From Caulobacter segnis (GTDB lineage Bacteria > Pseudomonadota > Alphaproteobacteria > Caulobacterales > Caulobacteraceae): 24,868 nt of DNA. Of this stretch, positions 14,046 through 22,410 are shown piece by piece. A program made the translations under genes and the position numbers. The DNA lies in NCBI RefSeq assembly GCF_003243465.1, contig NZ_QFQZ01000072.1, positions 1-24,868 on the forward strand, written 5' to 3'. Each line of letters starts with the position of its first letter. Positions within the stretch are counted from its first letter, which is position 1. The notes under the pieces are model-generated. The model did not search any database. It saw only the letters and a program-made list of their open reading frames with translations, and was not told where the DNA came from.

Positions 14046-14989
14046 CGGCCGCTGAGGGTCTCCCTGGCGTCGAGATCTGGCGCGGCGGGGTCAACACCTG
14101 GGACTGCGACGAGATGGGGCACATGAACGTGCGCCACTACGTGGTCCGCGCCCAGGAAGGGCTGATCGGCCTCGCCGCCGAGTTGGGCCTGCCCCACGCC
14201 TTCTCCCCCCACGCCAACGCCACCCTGCTGGTCAAGGAGCACCACATCCGCTTTCTGCGCGAGGCCCACGCCGGCGCGCCGCTCACCATGCTGGGCGGGG
14301 TGATCGAGATGGGCGAGACCGAGGCGCGGCTGCTGCAGCTGTTGATCCATCCGGCGTCCGGCGAACTGGCGGCCACCTTCCAGACCACCGTCGTCCACGC
14401 CACCCCGCGCGAGGGCCAGCCGTTCCCCTGGCCGAAGATCGCCCGCGGGCGCGCCCAGGCCCTGATGGTCGAGGTTCCGGAGAAGGCGCGAGCGCGCAGC
14501 GTCGACCTGTCGCCGTTCACCCCGACGGCCAGCCTTGCCCGCGCCGACGCCCTGAAGCTTTCCCGCATCGGCCTGGGCGGCCTGCTGCCGAGCGATTGCG
14601 ACGTTTACGGACGAATGCGGGCCGAGCAGTTCATCGGCCGGGTGTCGGACGGCATCGGCGCCTTCATTCACCCGTTCCGCGACGTGGTCGTCGAGCACGC
14701 CGAGCACAGGCCCGCCCGGATGGGCGGGGCTGTGCTTGAGTACCGGATCGCCTATCTGGCCTGGCCGACGATCGGCGACCGGATCGATATCCGCTCGGGC
14801 CTGCTCGGAACCGACGCCCGGACCATGCGGGTGGTTCACTGGATGCTGGATCCCGCCACCGGCCAGCCCTGGGGGACCTCGGAGGCGGTGGCCATCACCT
14901 TCGACCTCGACGCCCGCAAGGTGGTGCCCATCAGCGACCCCGCCCGCGCGGCGCTGGCGCGGCATGAAGTCGAGGGGCTGGCGCTCTAG
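14042..14989 (+). CDS. double-hotdog thioesterase-family protein
   Basis: The 315-aa product has two hotdog-like halves (about 10-125 and 185-305). The first carries N-T-W-D-C-D-E-M-G-H-M-N-V-R-H-Y, with the Asp-Gly-His-Met-Asn pattern of 4-hydroxybenzoyl-CoA-type thioesterases; the second has the related L-P-S-D-C-D-V-Y-G-R-M-R-A-E-Q-F. It probably hydrolyses an acyl-CoA thioester in the cytoplasm, substrate unknown. The downstream end shares a CTAG with the convergent hydrolase gene. The upstream context is odd: a diverged copy of the first 13 codons lies 68 bp before the start. Confidence 0.82.
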   Translation: MTAAEGLPGVEIWRGGVNTWDCDEMGHMNVRHYVVRAQEGLIGLAAELGLPHAFSPHANATLLVKEHHIRFLREAHAGAPLTMLGGVIEMGETEARLLQLLIHPASGELAATFQTTVVHATPREGQPFPWPKIARGRAQALMVEVPEKARARSVDLSPFTPTASLARADALKLSRIGLGGLLPSDCDVYGRMRAEQFIGRVSDGIGAFIHPFRDVVVEHAEHRPARMGGAVLEYRIAYLAWPTIGDRIDIRSGLLGTDARTMRVVHWMLDPATGQPWGTSEAVAITFDLDARKVVPISDPARAALARHEVEGLAL

Positions 14990-15876
14990 CCGGTCGCCAT
15001 CTCGAACAGGGCGTCGCGGACGAGGTCCGGCCGCTCCATCGGCAGGAAGTGGCTGGCGCCCGCGACGGTCTCGATCGCGACCCGCCGGCCGCGCGGCGGA
15101 AAGCCGGGACCGGCGCGGAAGGTCGAGTGCGTCTCGGCCTTAAAGACGCGGACCGGCGCCCTCACCTGACGGACCGCCCGCCAGGGGTCGTGGCCCTGGG
15201 CCGCGTAGTTCGAGGCCTCCCAGGCCGGGGCGCAGGCCAGTTCGACCTTGCCGTCCGGCTGCTCGACGAACCCGCCGGCGACATAGTCGGCCAGCATGGT
15301 CTCGGGCCAGGTCCTGAAAGCGCCGCGGCCCTTGTAGGCGGCGAAGGCGGCCTCGCGGCTGTCGAACACCGACCGTCTGCGGAGGGCGGACTGGACCATC
15401 GGCATCCGCTTCCACAGCCCGCGCGCGGCCCAAGGCGCCTTGGCGTAGAGCACCGCGAGCCAGGGCATGATCACGGGGTCGAGCAGGAGGAGACCCTTGA
15501 CCCGCTCCGGCCGCTCGGCGGCGGCCAGCAGGCTGACCGTGCCGCCCATCGAGTGGCCGGCCAGCACCACGGGCGGGCCGCCCAGGGCGTCGAGCAGGCT
15601 GACAAGATCGTCCCGCAGGTCCTGCCACGACCGCCGCCCCTCCGGATCGGCCGGCAGGGTCGTGGCCCCATGGCCGCGCTGGTCGATCGCCAGGATCCGC
15701 AGGCTCGCGGCCAGGGGCGAAAGCAGCGTTCGATAGGTTTGGGCGTTGAAACCGTTGGCGTGGACGAAGACGATGTCGATCGGCCGATCGGTGGGCCCAA
15801 ACTCCAGGCCGGCTATCTCGCCGCCGGCGATCGGCGTGGCGCGCTTGCGCGGTTCGCGAAAGACGGCCGCGTCCAT
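14986..15876 (-). CDS. alpha/beta hydrolase
   Basis: The 296-aa product has the alpha/beta hydrolase fold: oxyanion region VHANGF (38-43), DQRGHG (65-70), nucleophile elbow G-H-S109-M-G-G, and a catalytic histidine in GASHFLPMERP near the C-terminus. The mid-region helices (about 140-215) form a lid. It lacks a signal peptide, so is cytoplasmic. The substrate is unknown; relatives include esterases and C-C hydrolases. AGGAG lies 8 nt before the ATG. It converges with the thioesterase gene and overlaps it by 4 bp. Confidence 0.88.
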   Translation of the reverse strand: MDAAVFREPRKRATPIAGGEIAGLEFGPTDRPIDIVFVHANGFNAQTYRTLLSPLAASLRILAIDQRGHGATTLPADPEGRRSWQDLRDDLVSLLDALGGPPVVLAGHSMGGTVSLLAAAERPERVKGLLLLDPVIMPWLAVLYAKAPWAARGLWKRMPMVQSALRRRSVFDSREAAFAAYKGRGAFRTWPETMLADYVAGGFVEQPDGKVELACAPAWEASNYAAQGHDPWRAVRQVRAPVRVFKAETHSTFRAGPGFPPRGRRVAIETVAGASHFLPMERPDLVRDALFEMATG

Positions 15877-15946
15877 CGGCGGGCTCCTGTGATCGACACG
15901 TCTAAGGTAGGCTCACGAGCGGCGCGCGTCCATGGAGGGACGACAG

Positions 15947-16381
15947 ATGAACAGACTGGCGACCATCGGCTACGAGACCGACACGCAAGGCGGGATGATC
16001 CAGCGCCTCAAGGCCGCCGACGTGGAGCTCGTGATCGACGTCCGCGCGGTGGCCAGCTCCCGCAAGGCCGGCTTCTCCAAGACCCTGCTGGGAAACAGCC
16101 TGAACGCGGAAGGCGTCGGCTATCTGCACATGCGCGCCCTGGGCACGCCCAAGCCCGGCCGCGACGCCGCCCGCGCCGGCCGCACCGACGAGATGCGAGC
16201 GATCTTCAACGCCCACCTCGAGGAGCCGGAGGCGGTGCTGGCCCTCGCCCAGGCCACCGAACTGGCCAGGGACAAGCGTATCGCTCTGCTCTGCTACGAG
16301 GACGATCCCAACTGCTGCCACCGCCAGATCGTCGCCGACCGCATCCGCGCGGTCCTGAAGTGCGAGGTCGTGGATCTCTGA
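15947..16381 (+). CDS. DUF488 family protein
   Basis: The 144-aa product shows the DUF488 pattern: an opening TIGYET, then D-V-R-A-V-A-S-S-R-K-A-G-F-S-K-x-x-L (about 30-48), Y-L-H-M-R-A-L-G (about 61-68), and the C-terminal L-L-C-Y-E-D-D-P-N-C-C-H-R with conserved cysteines and histidine (about 119-131). The biochemical function of the family is unknown. GGAGGGA lies 6 nt before the chosen ATG; an in-frame ATG at 15932 is less likely because it precedes that site. Divergent from the alpha/beta hydrolase, with a 70-bp shared promoter region. Confidence 0.88.
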   Translation: MNRLATIGYETDTQGGMIQRLKAADVELVIDVRAVASSRKAGFSKTLLGNSLNAEGVGYLHMRALGTPKPGRDAARAGRTDEMRAIFNAHLEEPEAVLALAQATELARDKRIALLCYEDDPNCCHRQIVADRIRAVLKCEVVDL

Positions 16382-16457
16382 AGGCTCTTCCGTAGGGTCA
16401 TCGTTGTCCCCGCCTCGCGCCCGGCCGATAGTCGGGCAAACACAGAGGGAGGCGGTC

Positions 16458-17312
16458 ATGAGCGGCCAGGCGGACTACAGCTGTTTCAAGGTCGAGATCG
16501 AGGCCGGCGTCGCGCACATTCAGCTCAAGCGCCCGGAGGCCATGAACACCATGACCCGGCCGTTCTGGAACGAGCTGCCGGCCATCGTCCGCGACATCGA
16601 CGACAACGCCCGCGCCCGCTGCATCGTCATCTCCTCGACCGGCAAGCACTTCAGCGCCGGCATGGACCTGTCGGTCTTCACTGACGACGAGGGCGTCACC
16701 GCCCGCCAGGACGCCGACCGCTGGGTGGCGGCCGAGAGCTTCCGCCGCTTCGTCCATCACCTGCAGGAGACCTTCGCCTGCCTGGACAAGGCGCGGATGC
16801 CGGTGATCGTCGCCATCCAGGGCGGCTGCATCGGCGGGGCGGTCGATTTCGTCAGCGCCTGCGACATCCGCTACGCCACGACCGACGCCTTCTTCTCGAT
16901 CCAGGAGATCAATATCGGCATGACCGCCGACGTCGGCACCTTCCCGCGCCTGTGCAAGCTGATCCCCGAAGGCTGGGTGCGCGAGCTGGCCTATACCGGC
17001 CGCCGCCTGCCGGCCGCCAAGGCGCGCGACATCGGCCTGGTCAACGCGCTCTTCGACACCCACGAGGCCCTGGTGGACCATGCCCTGGCGACCGCCCGCG
17101 AGATCGCCGAGAAGTCGCCCCTGGCCGTGGCCGGCAGCAAGGTGATGATCAACTACGCCCGCGACCACTCGATCGCCGACGGCCTCGACTACATCGCCAC
17201 CTGGCAGACGGGCATGTTCAGCGGCCCGCACATGGCCGAGGCGTTCGCGGCCAAGGCGCAGAAGCGGGACGCGGTGTATCCGGACCTGCTGCCGCTCAAG
17301 AAGAAGATGTGA
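16458..17312 (+). CDS. crotonase-family, probable dienoyl-CoA isomerase
   Basis: The 284-aa product is an enoyl-CoA hydratase/isomerase with the oxyanion-hole segments K-H-F-S-A-G-M-D-L (about 63-71) and I-Q-G-G-C-I-G-G-A (about 118-127). Acidic residues D130 (AVDFVSACDI), E150 (SIQEINIG) and D158 (TADVG) keep the spacing of D176, E196 and D204 in rat delta(3,5)-delta(2,4)-dienoyl-CoA isomerase, rather than the two-glutamate pattern of ordinary hydratases. That suggests isomerisation of dienoyl-CoA in unsaturated fatty acid breakdown. AGGGAGG lies 5 nt before the ATG. It lies 76 bp after the DUF488 gene and may be independent. Confidence 0.88.
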   Translation: MSGQADYSCFKVEIEAGVAHIQLKRPEAMNTMTRPFWNELPAIVRDIDDNARARCIVISSTGKHFSAGMDLSVFTDDEGVTARQDADRWVAAESFRRFVHHLQETFACLDKARMPVIVAIQGGCIGGAVDFVSACDIRYATTDAFFSIQEINIGMTADVGTFPRLCKLIPEGWVRELAYTGRRLPAAKARDIGLVNALFDTHEALVDHALATAREIAEKSPLAVAGSKVMINYARDHSIADGLDYIATWQTGMFSGPHMAEAFAAKAQKRDAVYPDLLPLKKKM

Positions 17313-17452
17313 GCGCTATGAAATCACGCTTCTAGATCGAGGCGGACATTGGCGCGCGGCAAGAGCCGCGGGCCGCCGCTGAGATCAACTTGCGGTTTAC
17401 AAGACCGACATACTGGTCAAACTCTTCCGCTATCGAGAACCGGGAGGGCGAG

Positions 17453-19552
17453 ATGTGGAAGGTGCTGCTGACGGCGGGCGCGATCGCTTCCCTTTGGTTG
17501 GCGACACCGGCCGCGGCTGACGACAAGCCCGACCTCGCCAGATTCGGGGCCCTGCCCAACATCGAGGACGTGCAGATCTCGCCGGACGGCTCGAAGCTGG
17601 CGGTGATCACCACGGACGGCGAGCAGCGCTTCCTGACCATCCGCAAGACCGAGGGCGGCGGCCTGGCGGGCATCGCCGTGGGCGACAAGAAGCTGCGCAG
17701 CGTCACCTGGGCGGGCGAGAACAACGTCATCCTGGTCTCGTCCGTCGCCAGCGAGGGCGCGGCCTTCAAAGGCCCAGCCCGCGAATACTTCCTGGCCTCG
17801 AACTTCGACGTTCGGGAGAACGTGCAGAAGCCCCTGCTATCGGGGGTCAAGGACACCTTGAACATCGTGGTGGGGCCGCCGCAGGTTCGCATGATCAAGG
17901 GCGACCCCATCGTCTTCCTCGAGGGCGTCCACATGATGCGCGGCGTCGGAACCGACACCCTGTTCCGTCTCAATCTGCGCACCAACGCCCTCAAGATGCT
18001 GGACAATGGCGTGCGCTACGGCACCGACGGCTGGCTTGTCGACGCGGCCGGCGAGCCGGTTGCGCAATCCATGTATGACGACCAAACGGGTCGCTGGAGC
18101 CTGCTGATGAAGGTCGGCTCCACATGGAAGACCATCGACAAGGCCGATGCGCCGATGGGCTCTTACGGGCTGGCCGGCTTCGGTCGCGACGGCAAGTCGG
18201 TGCTGGTCCGCCGCGGCTATGGCGAGGACGCCCTGCGTGAGTATCGCCCCGACGGCCAGCATGAGACCCTGCCCGACGACATGGTCTTCGACGGCCTGCT
18301 GCACGACCCCCAGACCCTGAAGCTGGTCGGTGGCTATCGGCTGGAGCGCGGCGAGATAACCTACGACTTCTTCGCCCCGACGCTGCAGTCGGCCTGGTGG
18401 TCGGCGGTCAAGCCGTTCAGGGACGCCCGCGTCACCCTGCACTCGGCGTCCCAGGGCTGGCGGCGGCTGGTGTTGCGGGTCGACTCGCCCGCCGAAGGGC
18501 CATCGTTCGCGCTGGTCGACCTGAACACCCGCCGCGGCTGGGTGCTGGGTCCCGCCTATAAAGGTATCGACGCCACGACCGTCTCTCCTGTCCAGACGAT
18601 CAGCTACAAGGCCGCCGACGGCCTGACGATTACCGGTTATCTGACCCTGCCGCGCGGCCGCGAAGCCAGGAACCTGCCGCTCATCGTGCTGCCGCACGGC
18701 GGACCGGAGGGCCGCGCCACGCCCGGCTATGACTGGTGGAGCCAGGCCCTGGCCTCCCGCGGCTATGCCGTGCTGCAGCCGAACTTCCGAGGCTCGCAGG
18801 GCTTCGGCGAGGATTTCATCAAGGCCGGCTTCGGCGAGTGGGGCCGCAAGATGCAGACGGACCTGTCGGACGGCGTCCGCGAGCTGGCCCGACAGGGAAT
18901 TGTCGACCCCAAGCGCGTCTGCATCATGGGCGCTTCCTATGGCGGCTATGCGGCCCTGGCCGGCGCGACCCTGGATCGCGGGACCTATCGCTGCGCGGTG
19001 TCCGTGGCCGGACCGTCCGACCTCAACGTCGTACGGCGCACCGTCCTCCGGCCCGGCCGCATCTGCATGCGGGGCGATGGCGTCGGGGAGCAGGTATCGA
19101 CGGCCGCCCCGATCGACCCGGTCTGGGAAGGTCCGACAGCGAGAGACGGAAGTAACCGAGGCGCATTACAATGCGCCCGGGAAGGCACCGGGCCGTCCAA
19201 TCCTGGCCGGATGCTGGCCATCGACGAGAACGATCCGCGCCGGACGACCTCGATGCGCTACTGGCTGCGCTTCATGGGCGACGAGCGCAAGCAAGCCGAC
19301 CTGAAAGCGATCTCGCCAGTCCAGTTGGCCGATAAGGCCGACATTCCGATTCTGCTGATCCACGGCGAGGACGACACCATCGTGCCCTTCGAGCAGAGCC
19401 AGGCCATGGCCGACGCGCTGAAGAAGGCCGGCAAGCCCGTCGCCCTGGTGCCGCTGAAAGGCGAGGACCACTGGCTATCGCGCGGGACCACGCGCCTGCA
19501 GATGCTGACCGAAGCCGTCGCCTTCGTCGAAAAATACAATCCGCCGAGTTGA
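17453..19552 (+). CDS. secreted S9-family (prolyl oligopeptidase-type) peptidase
   Basis: The 699-aa product has a signal peptide (cleavage near ATPAAA-D, about residue 23), a beta-propeller-type N-terminal region (about 25-400) and an S9 catalytic domain (about 430-695). The triad is visible: S495 in GASYGGYAAL, D641 in IHGEDDTIVP, H673 in GEDHWLS. It should cleave peptides in the periplasm or outside the cell. Between strand VSVAGPSDL (about 515-524) and the usual R-M-L...YW segment lies an extra 60-residue stretch, encoded by 180 bp with flanking direct repeats, that I do not expect in this family. The frame stays open through it, so the protein may be made, though its activity is uncertain. 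GGGAGG lies 5 nt before the ATG. Confidence 0.88.
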   Translation: MWKVLLTAGAIASLWLATPAAADDKPDLARFGALPNIEDVQISPDGSKLAVITTDGEQRFLTIRKTEGGGLAGIAVGDKKLRSVTWAGENNVILVSSVASEGAAFKGPAREYFLASNFDVRENVQKPLLSGVKDTLNIVVGPPQVRMIKGDPIVFLEGVHMMRGVGTDTLFRLNLRTNALKMLDNGVRYGTDGWLVDAAGEPVAQSMYDDQTGRWSLLMKVGSTWKTIDKADAPMGSYGLAGFGRDGKSVLVRRGYGEDALREYRPDGQHETLPDDMVFDGLLHDPQTLKLVGGYRLERGEITYDFFAPTLQSAWWSAVKPFRDARVTLHSASQGWRRLVLRVDSPAEGPSFALVDLNTRRGWVLGPAYKGIDATTVSPVQTISYKAADGLTITGYLTLPRGREARNLPLIVLPHGGPEGRATPGYDWWSQALASRGYAVLQPNFRGSQGFGEDFIKAGFGEWGRKMQTDLSDGVRELARQGIVDPKRVCIMGASYGGYAALAGATLDRGTYRCAVSVAGPSDLNVVRRTVLRPGRICMRGDGVGEQVSTAAPIDPVWEGPTARDGSNRGALQCAREGTGPSNPGRMLAIDENDPRRTTSMRYWLRFMGDERKQADLKAISPVQLADKADIPILLIHGEDDTIVPFEQSQAMADALKKAGKPVALVPLKGEDHWLSRGTTRLQMLTEAVAFVEKYNPPS
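19008..19198 (+). mobile_element. candidate 180-bp in-frame insertion element
   Basis: CCGGACCGTCC (19008-19018) recurs as CCGGGCCGTCC (19188-19198), exactly 180 bp later, like a target-site duplication. Between them lie two hairpins with the same stem: CGCATCTGCATGCG (19058-19071) and CGCATTACAATGCG (19162-19175). Removing one repeat unit joins GPS to xxx-RML, restoring the spacing usual for S9 peptidases at this place. The insert keeps the reading frame open for 60 codons, and its protein (many R, G, P) resembles nothing I know. Palindromic elements inserted in frame within genes are known in Rickettsia; whether this is a comparable element is inference. Confidence 0.4.
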
Positions 19553-19752
19553 TCGGGTTGCGAGGGCGCGATCAGCGCGGGATGACGGGCGCTCACGGGC
19601 CTCAAGTCCGCCTTCCGCCCTACCGTCAGGTCGACAAAGGCCGGCGCCAAAATGGTGCAGGCGGACGAAGCTCCCCTTCCGGACCGGGCTAAGCCGTCCC
19701 CACCCGCGGCGCCGGGCCCCGCCTCTCCCGCCGGGAGAGGGGCACAACCGCG
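19553..19752. other. convergent intergenic region with palindromic repeat
   Basis: This gap separates the convergent S9 and TAP-type peptidase genes. Apart from the repeat at 19722-19740 I see no gene and no T-tailed terminator. The palindrome may end transcripts from both sides. Confidence 0.5.
19722..19740. repeat. CCTCTCCC/GGGAGAGG intergenic hairpin
   Basis: An 8-bp perfect stem with a GCC loop, embedded in G/C-rich flanks (CCCACCCGCGGCGCCGGGCC just before). It resembles the arms of the repeat at 176-352 and looks like another copy of the same class of palindromic intergenic repeat. Confidence 0.55.
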
Positions 19753-21195
19753 TCAGCCCGCGTAGGTGAACGCCATCGGCGTATCCGCCGCCGGCAGGCA
19801 GCTGCGGTCCACCGGCTTGGTCGGGTCCTGGAAGAAGCCCCGGATCATCTTGCGCACGCAGGGGCTGCTGCGCGAGACGCCGTGGGTGGCGTTGGTGACG
19901 ATCACGACCTGCGAGCCTTCGTAGCCCTTGGACGCGGCCTTGGTCAGTTCCGGCGGGCAGCCGGGGTCGATCTCGGCGGCCAGGAACAGGGTCGGGATGG
20001 CGGTCTTGACCGGGGCCTGCTCGACCTTGGAGATCGGACCCACGTCGATGGCGCCGCAGACGTCATGGATGCGCTGCATCGAGACGACCATCAGGCGGGC
20101 GACGGGGTCCTTCTCGGTCCCATCGGCGACGGCGGCGCGGCTCTCGAACGGGATCTCCTCCTTGCACAGGTGGGTCATGAACTGGCCCTCGCTGTAGTAG
20201 TCGCGGCTCTCGACGAAGTCCTGGACCGGCGAGACGTCGCCCTGGATGATCTTCCACAGGTCGCGCGGCAGCACGCCCGCGGTGAAGTAGCTGGCGTCCA
20301 TCAGATAGCCGCCCAGGTCGTCGGCCGTGTAGGTCTTGCCGTTAATGGTCTGGGGGCCGGCCAGCCAGCGCTCGGCGACGACGGCCAGCTTGGCCTTCAG
20401 GTCGGGATAGCGCTTGGCGCACTCGGCGACGAGCGCGCACTTGGCCATGACGATGTCGATCGAGTTGGAGACCATGGCCGGCCCGCCGACCGTCCAGTCG
20501 GCTTCCGGCGGCCAGGGCGAATCCTGGACCACCGCCCGCACGCCCTGGGCCGCGTGGGTCTGGATCGCCGCCTCGATGCGCGTGCCGTACGAGCCGCCGA
20601 ACAGGTCGATCATCGGCAGCTTCAGCACCTGGCGCAGGTCCTGGACGTCCTTGGCCACCTCGACGGCGTTGTAGCGCGACAGGTTCACGCCCTGGGCCTG
20701 GAAGGCCTTCATGCAGGCGACGATGCCGTCCTTGTCCTTCTCGGACGGCGGCCCGGCGTCGGTCAGGTTGGTCCCGGGGCAGTTCAGGTTCGGGTTCGAG
20801 AGGCCGCCGCCGCGCTGGTCCATGAAGATCCAGTCCTGGTCGATGGCGACGAATTCGCGCTGGGCCTTGCTCTTGAGCAGGCGCGGCAGGCCCGCCAGGG
20901 CCGAGCCGCCGGGGCCGCCGTGCAGATAGACGACCGGCGGCAGGCCGGGCCTGGGGGCCGAGGCCTTGACGATGGCGATCGCCACGCTGATCCGCCGGCT
21001 CTTGGGATCGCCGCGCGTTTCGTCGACGATCAGGTTTCCGCACTGGACCTTGAGGTCGACGCCCTTGTAGTCGCCGGCGCAGGCCGTGGGCTTGAACTGC
21101 GGCGCGGCCGCGTGGGCCACGCCGGCCGCGCCGAAAGAGGCGGCGGTCAGGGTCAGAGCGCCCAGGGCGGCGGCGGTCAGGGACTTGGGCGACAT
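19753..21195 (-). CDS. TAP-type alpha/beta hydrolase peptidase, secreted
   Basis: The 480-aa product has a signal peptide (MSPKSL, hydrophobic core, cleavage near VAHAA, residue 29-30). The alpha/beta hydrolase core shows the oxyanion-hole HGGPGGS (92-98), MDQRGGG (125-131), and nucleophile S202 in FGGSYGTR, as in the tripeptidyl/prolyl aminopeptidase (TAP) group. C-terminal A-A-E-I-D-P-G-C-P-P supplies the acid and N-A-T-H-G-V the histidine, in a TAP-like C-terminal domain. It probably trims peptides in the periplasm. The ATG at 21195 has GGAG about 8 nt upstream and begins the signal peptide; a longer frame to 21246 is not needed. Confidence 0.87.
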   Translation of the reverse strand: MSPKSLTAAALGALTLTAASFGAAGVAHAAAPQFKPTACAGDYKGVDLKVQCGNLIVDETRGDPKSRRISVAIAIVKASAPRPGLPPVVYLHGGPGGSALAGLPRLLKSKAQREFVAIDQDWIFMDQRGGGLSNPNLNCPGTNLTDAGPPSEKDKDGIVACMKAFQAQGVNLSRYNAVEVAKDVQDLRQVLKLPMIDLFGGSYGTRIEAAIQTHAAQGVRAVVQDSPWPPEADWTVGGPAMVSNSIDIVMAKCALVAECAKRYPDLKAKLAVVAERWLAGPQTINGKTYTADDLGGYLMDASYFTAGVLPRDLWKIIQGDVSPVQDFVESRDYYSEGQFMTHLCKEEIPFESRAAVADGTEKDPVARLMVVSMQRIHDVCGAIDVGPISKVEQAPVKTAIPTLFLAAEIDPGCPPELTKAASKGYEGSQVVIVTNATHGVSRSSPCVRKMIRGFFQDPTKPVDRSCLPAADTPMAFTYAG

Positions 21196-21269
21196 CGGAA
21201 ACTCCAGCGTTCGGCCCATCAACACCAAGGCTGACGCTCGCCGCAAGAGGCTGAAGCGACCGCGGGCGC

Positions 21270-21308
21270 GTGAGGCCGAACGTGGGAACCGGTTTCGGCT
21301 GACCTCAC
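21270..21308. repeat. imperfect hairpin between corA and TAP-type peptidase
   Basis: GTGAGG-CCGAA (21270-21280) pairs with TTCGG...CCTCAC (21294-21308), with a four-base bulge. It lies 17 bp after the corA stop and could shape the end of its transcript, but no T-run follows on the minus strand. Confidence 0.4.
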
Positions 21309-21324
21309 GCTCTACGTCTCTGAC

Positions 21325-22284
21325 TCAGAGCCAGCCCTTGCGCTTGAAGACCAGCAGCGGCACGCCGGCGGCGATGAACATCAGGGTGATGGCCATCGGA
21401 TAGCCTTCCATCCAGCGCAGCTCGGGCATGTGCTCGAAGTTCATGCCGTAGATCCCGGCGATCAGGGTCGGCGGCAGGAAGACCACCGAGAACACCGAGA
21501 ACACCTTGAAGATCGAGTTCTGCTCGATGTTGATCAGCCCCAGGGCCGCGTCGAGCAGGAAGGTGATGTTGCTGGCCAGGTAGCTGGAATGGTCGGTGAT
21601 CGACTGGACGTCGCGCTGCAGCGATTTCAGGTGATCGCGCAGCTCGCGCTCGCCGTCGAACTGTTCGGCCAGGGCCGCGAAGCTGAGCAGGCGGGCCAGG
21701 CTGACCAGGCTGTCGCGAGCCTTGGAATTGATGTTCTGGTCGCGGCCCAGACTTTTGAGGATCTTCTCGAACTCCGCGCCGCGCGGGCGGCCGAAGATGG
21801 TCCGCGACTGCAGCTCGACGTCGGCGGCCGTGCGCTCAAGGATGTCGGCGGTGCGGTCGATCACCGCGTCCAGCAGGCCCAGGAAGGTTTGCGGGCCGTT
21901 GGGGCAGAGGCTGGGCTGGCGCTCGGCCTGGGCCGCAAACGCCGAGAAGGCCCGCGGTTCGACATAGCGGATGGTGACCAGGCGATTGCCCGCCAGCACG
22001 AAGGTCACGGGCGCGGAGGTCGGCAGGTCGCCGTCGGCGTTGACCAGCACGGTGGCGGTCATGAACGTGCCGCCGTCCTCCTGGTACAGACGCGAGGAGG
22101 CCTCGATCTCGGCCATTTCCTCGCGGGTGGGCAGCAAGAGGCCGATCGACTGCTCGACGGCGACTTCCTCGGCGCGGGTGGGGTCGACCAGCTCGATCCA
22201 GACGGCGTCGTCGGGCACGCGCCAGTCGGGCGACAGGCCGCCGGCCTCGAAGCCCGGAGCGCCGTGACGGAGGATTCTCAGCAT
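21325..22284 (-). CDS. corA: CorA-family divalent metal ion channel
   Basis: The 319-aa product has the CorA layout: an N-terminal cytoplasmic domain (about 1-240), a long helix, and two C-terminal membrane helices joined by the signature G-M-N (280-282). The acidic periplasmic loop (EHMPELRWMEG) after GMN is conserved, and the tail ends KRKGWL. CorA proteins form pentamers importing Mg2+ (also Co2+, Ni2+); some relatives (ZntB) move zinc, and substrate cannot be decided here. A Shine-Dalgarno-like AAGGGCGG precedes the ATG. Confidence 0.92.
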   Translation of the reverse strand: MLRILRHGAPGFEAGGLSPDWRVPDDAVWIELVDPTRAEEVAVEQSIGLLLPTREEMAEIEASSRLYQEDGGTFMTATVLVNADGDLPTSAPVTFVLAGNRLVTIRYVEPRAFSAFAAQAERQPSLCPNGPQTFLGLLDAVIDRTADILERTAADVELQSRTIFGRPRGAEFEKILKSLGRDQNINSKARDSLVSLARLLSFAALAEQFDGERELRDHLKSLQRDVQSITDHSSYLASNITFLLDAALGLINIEQNSIFKVFSVFSVVFLPPTLIAGIYGMNFEHMPELRWMEGYPMAITLMFIAAGVPLLVFKRKGWL

Positions 22285-22410
22285 GGACGCCGCCCTTCAA
22301 GCCCGCCGTCAGGGCAGGCTCGCCCCTTGAAGACGCAGGCTTGCGGCGTGGTCGCGAGGACGGTGACGCAAGGCGCTGCGGGTCGGGTGTGCCCCGCCCC
22401 GCGCTTCAGG

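Noticed and set aside
19100..19200. Structured RNA (SRP, RNase P or group II intron piece) in the S9 peptidase insert
   Set aside because: GGAAGT and nearby hairpins invited the comparison, but conserved cores of these RNAs are absent and the insert reads as open protein frame.
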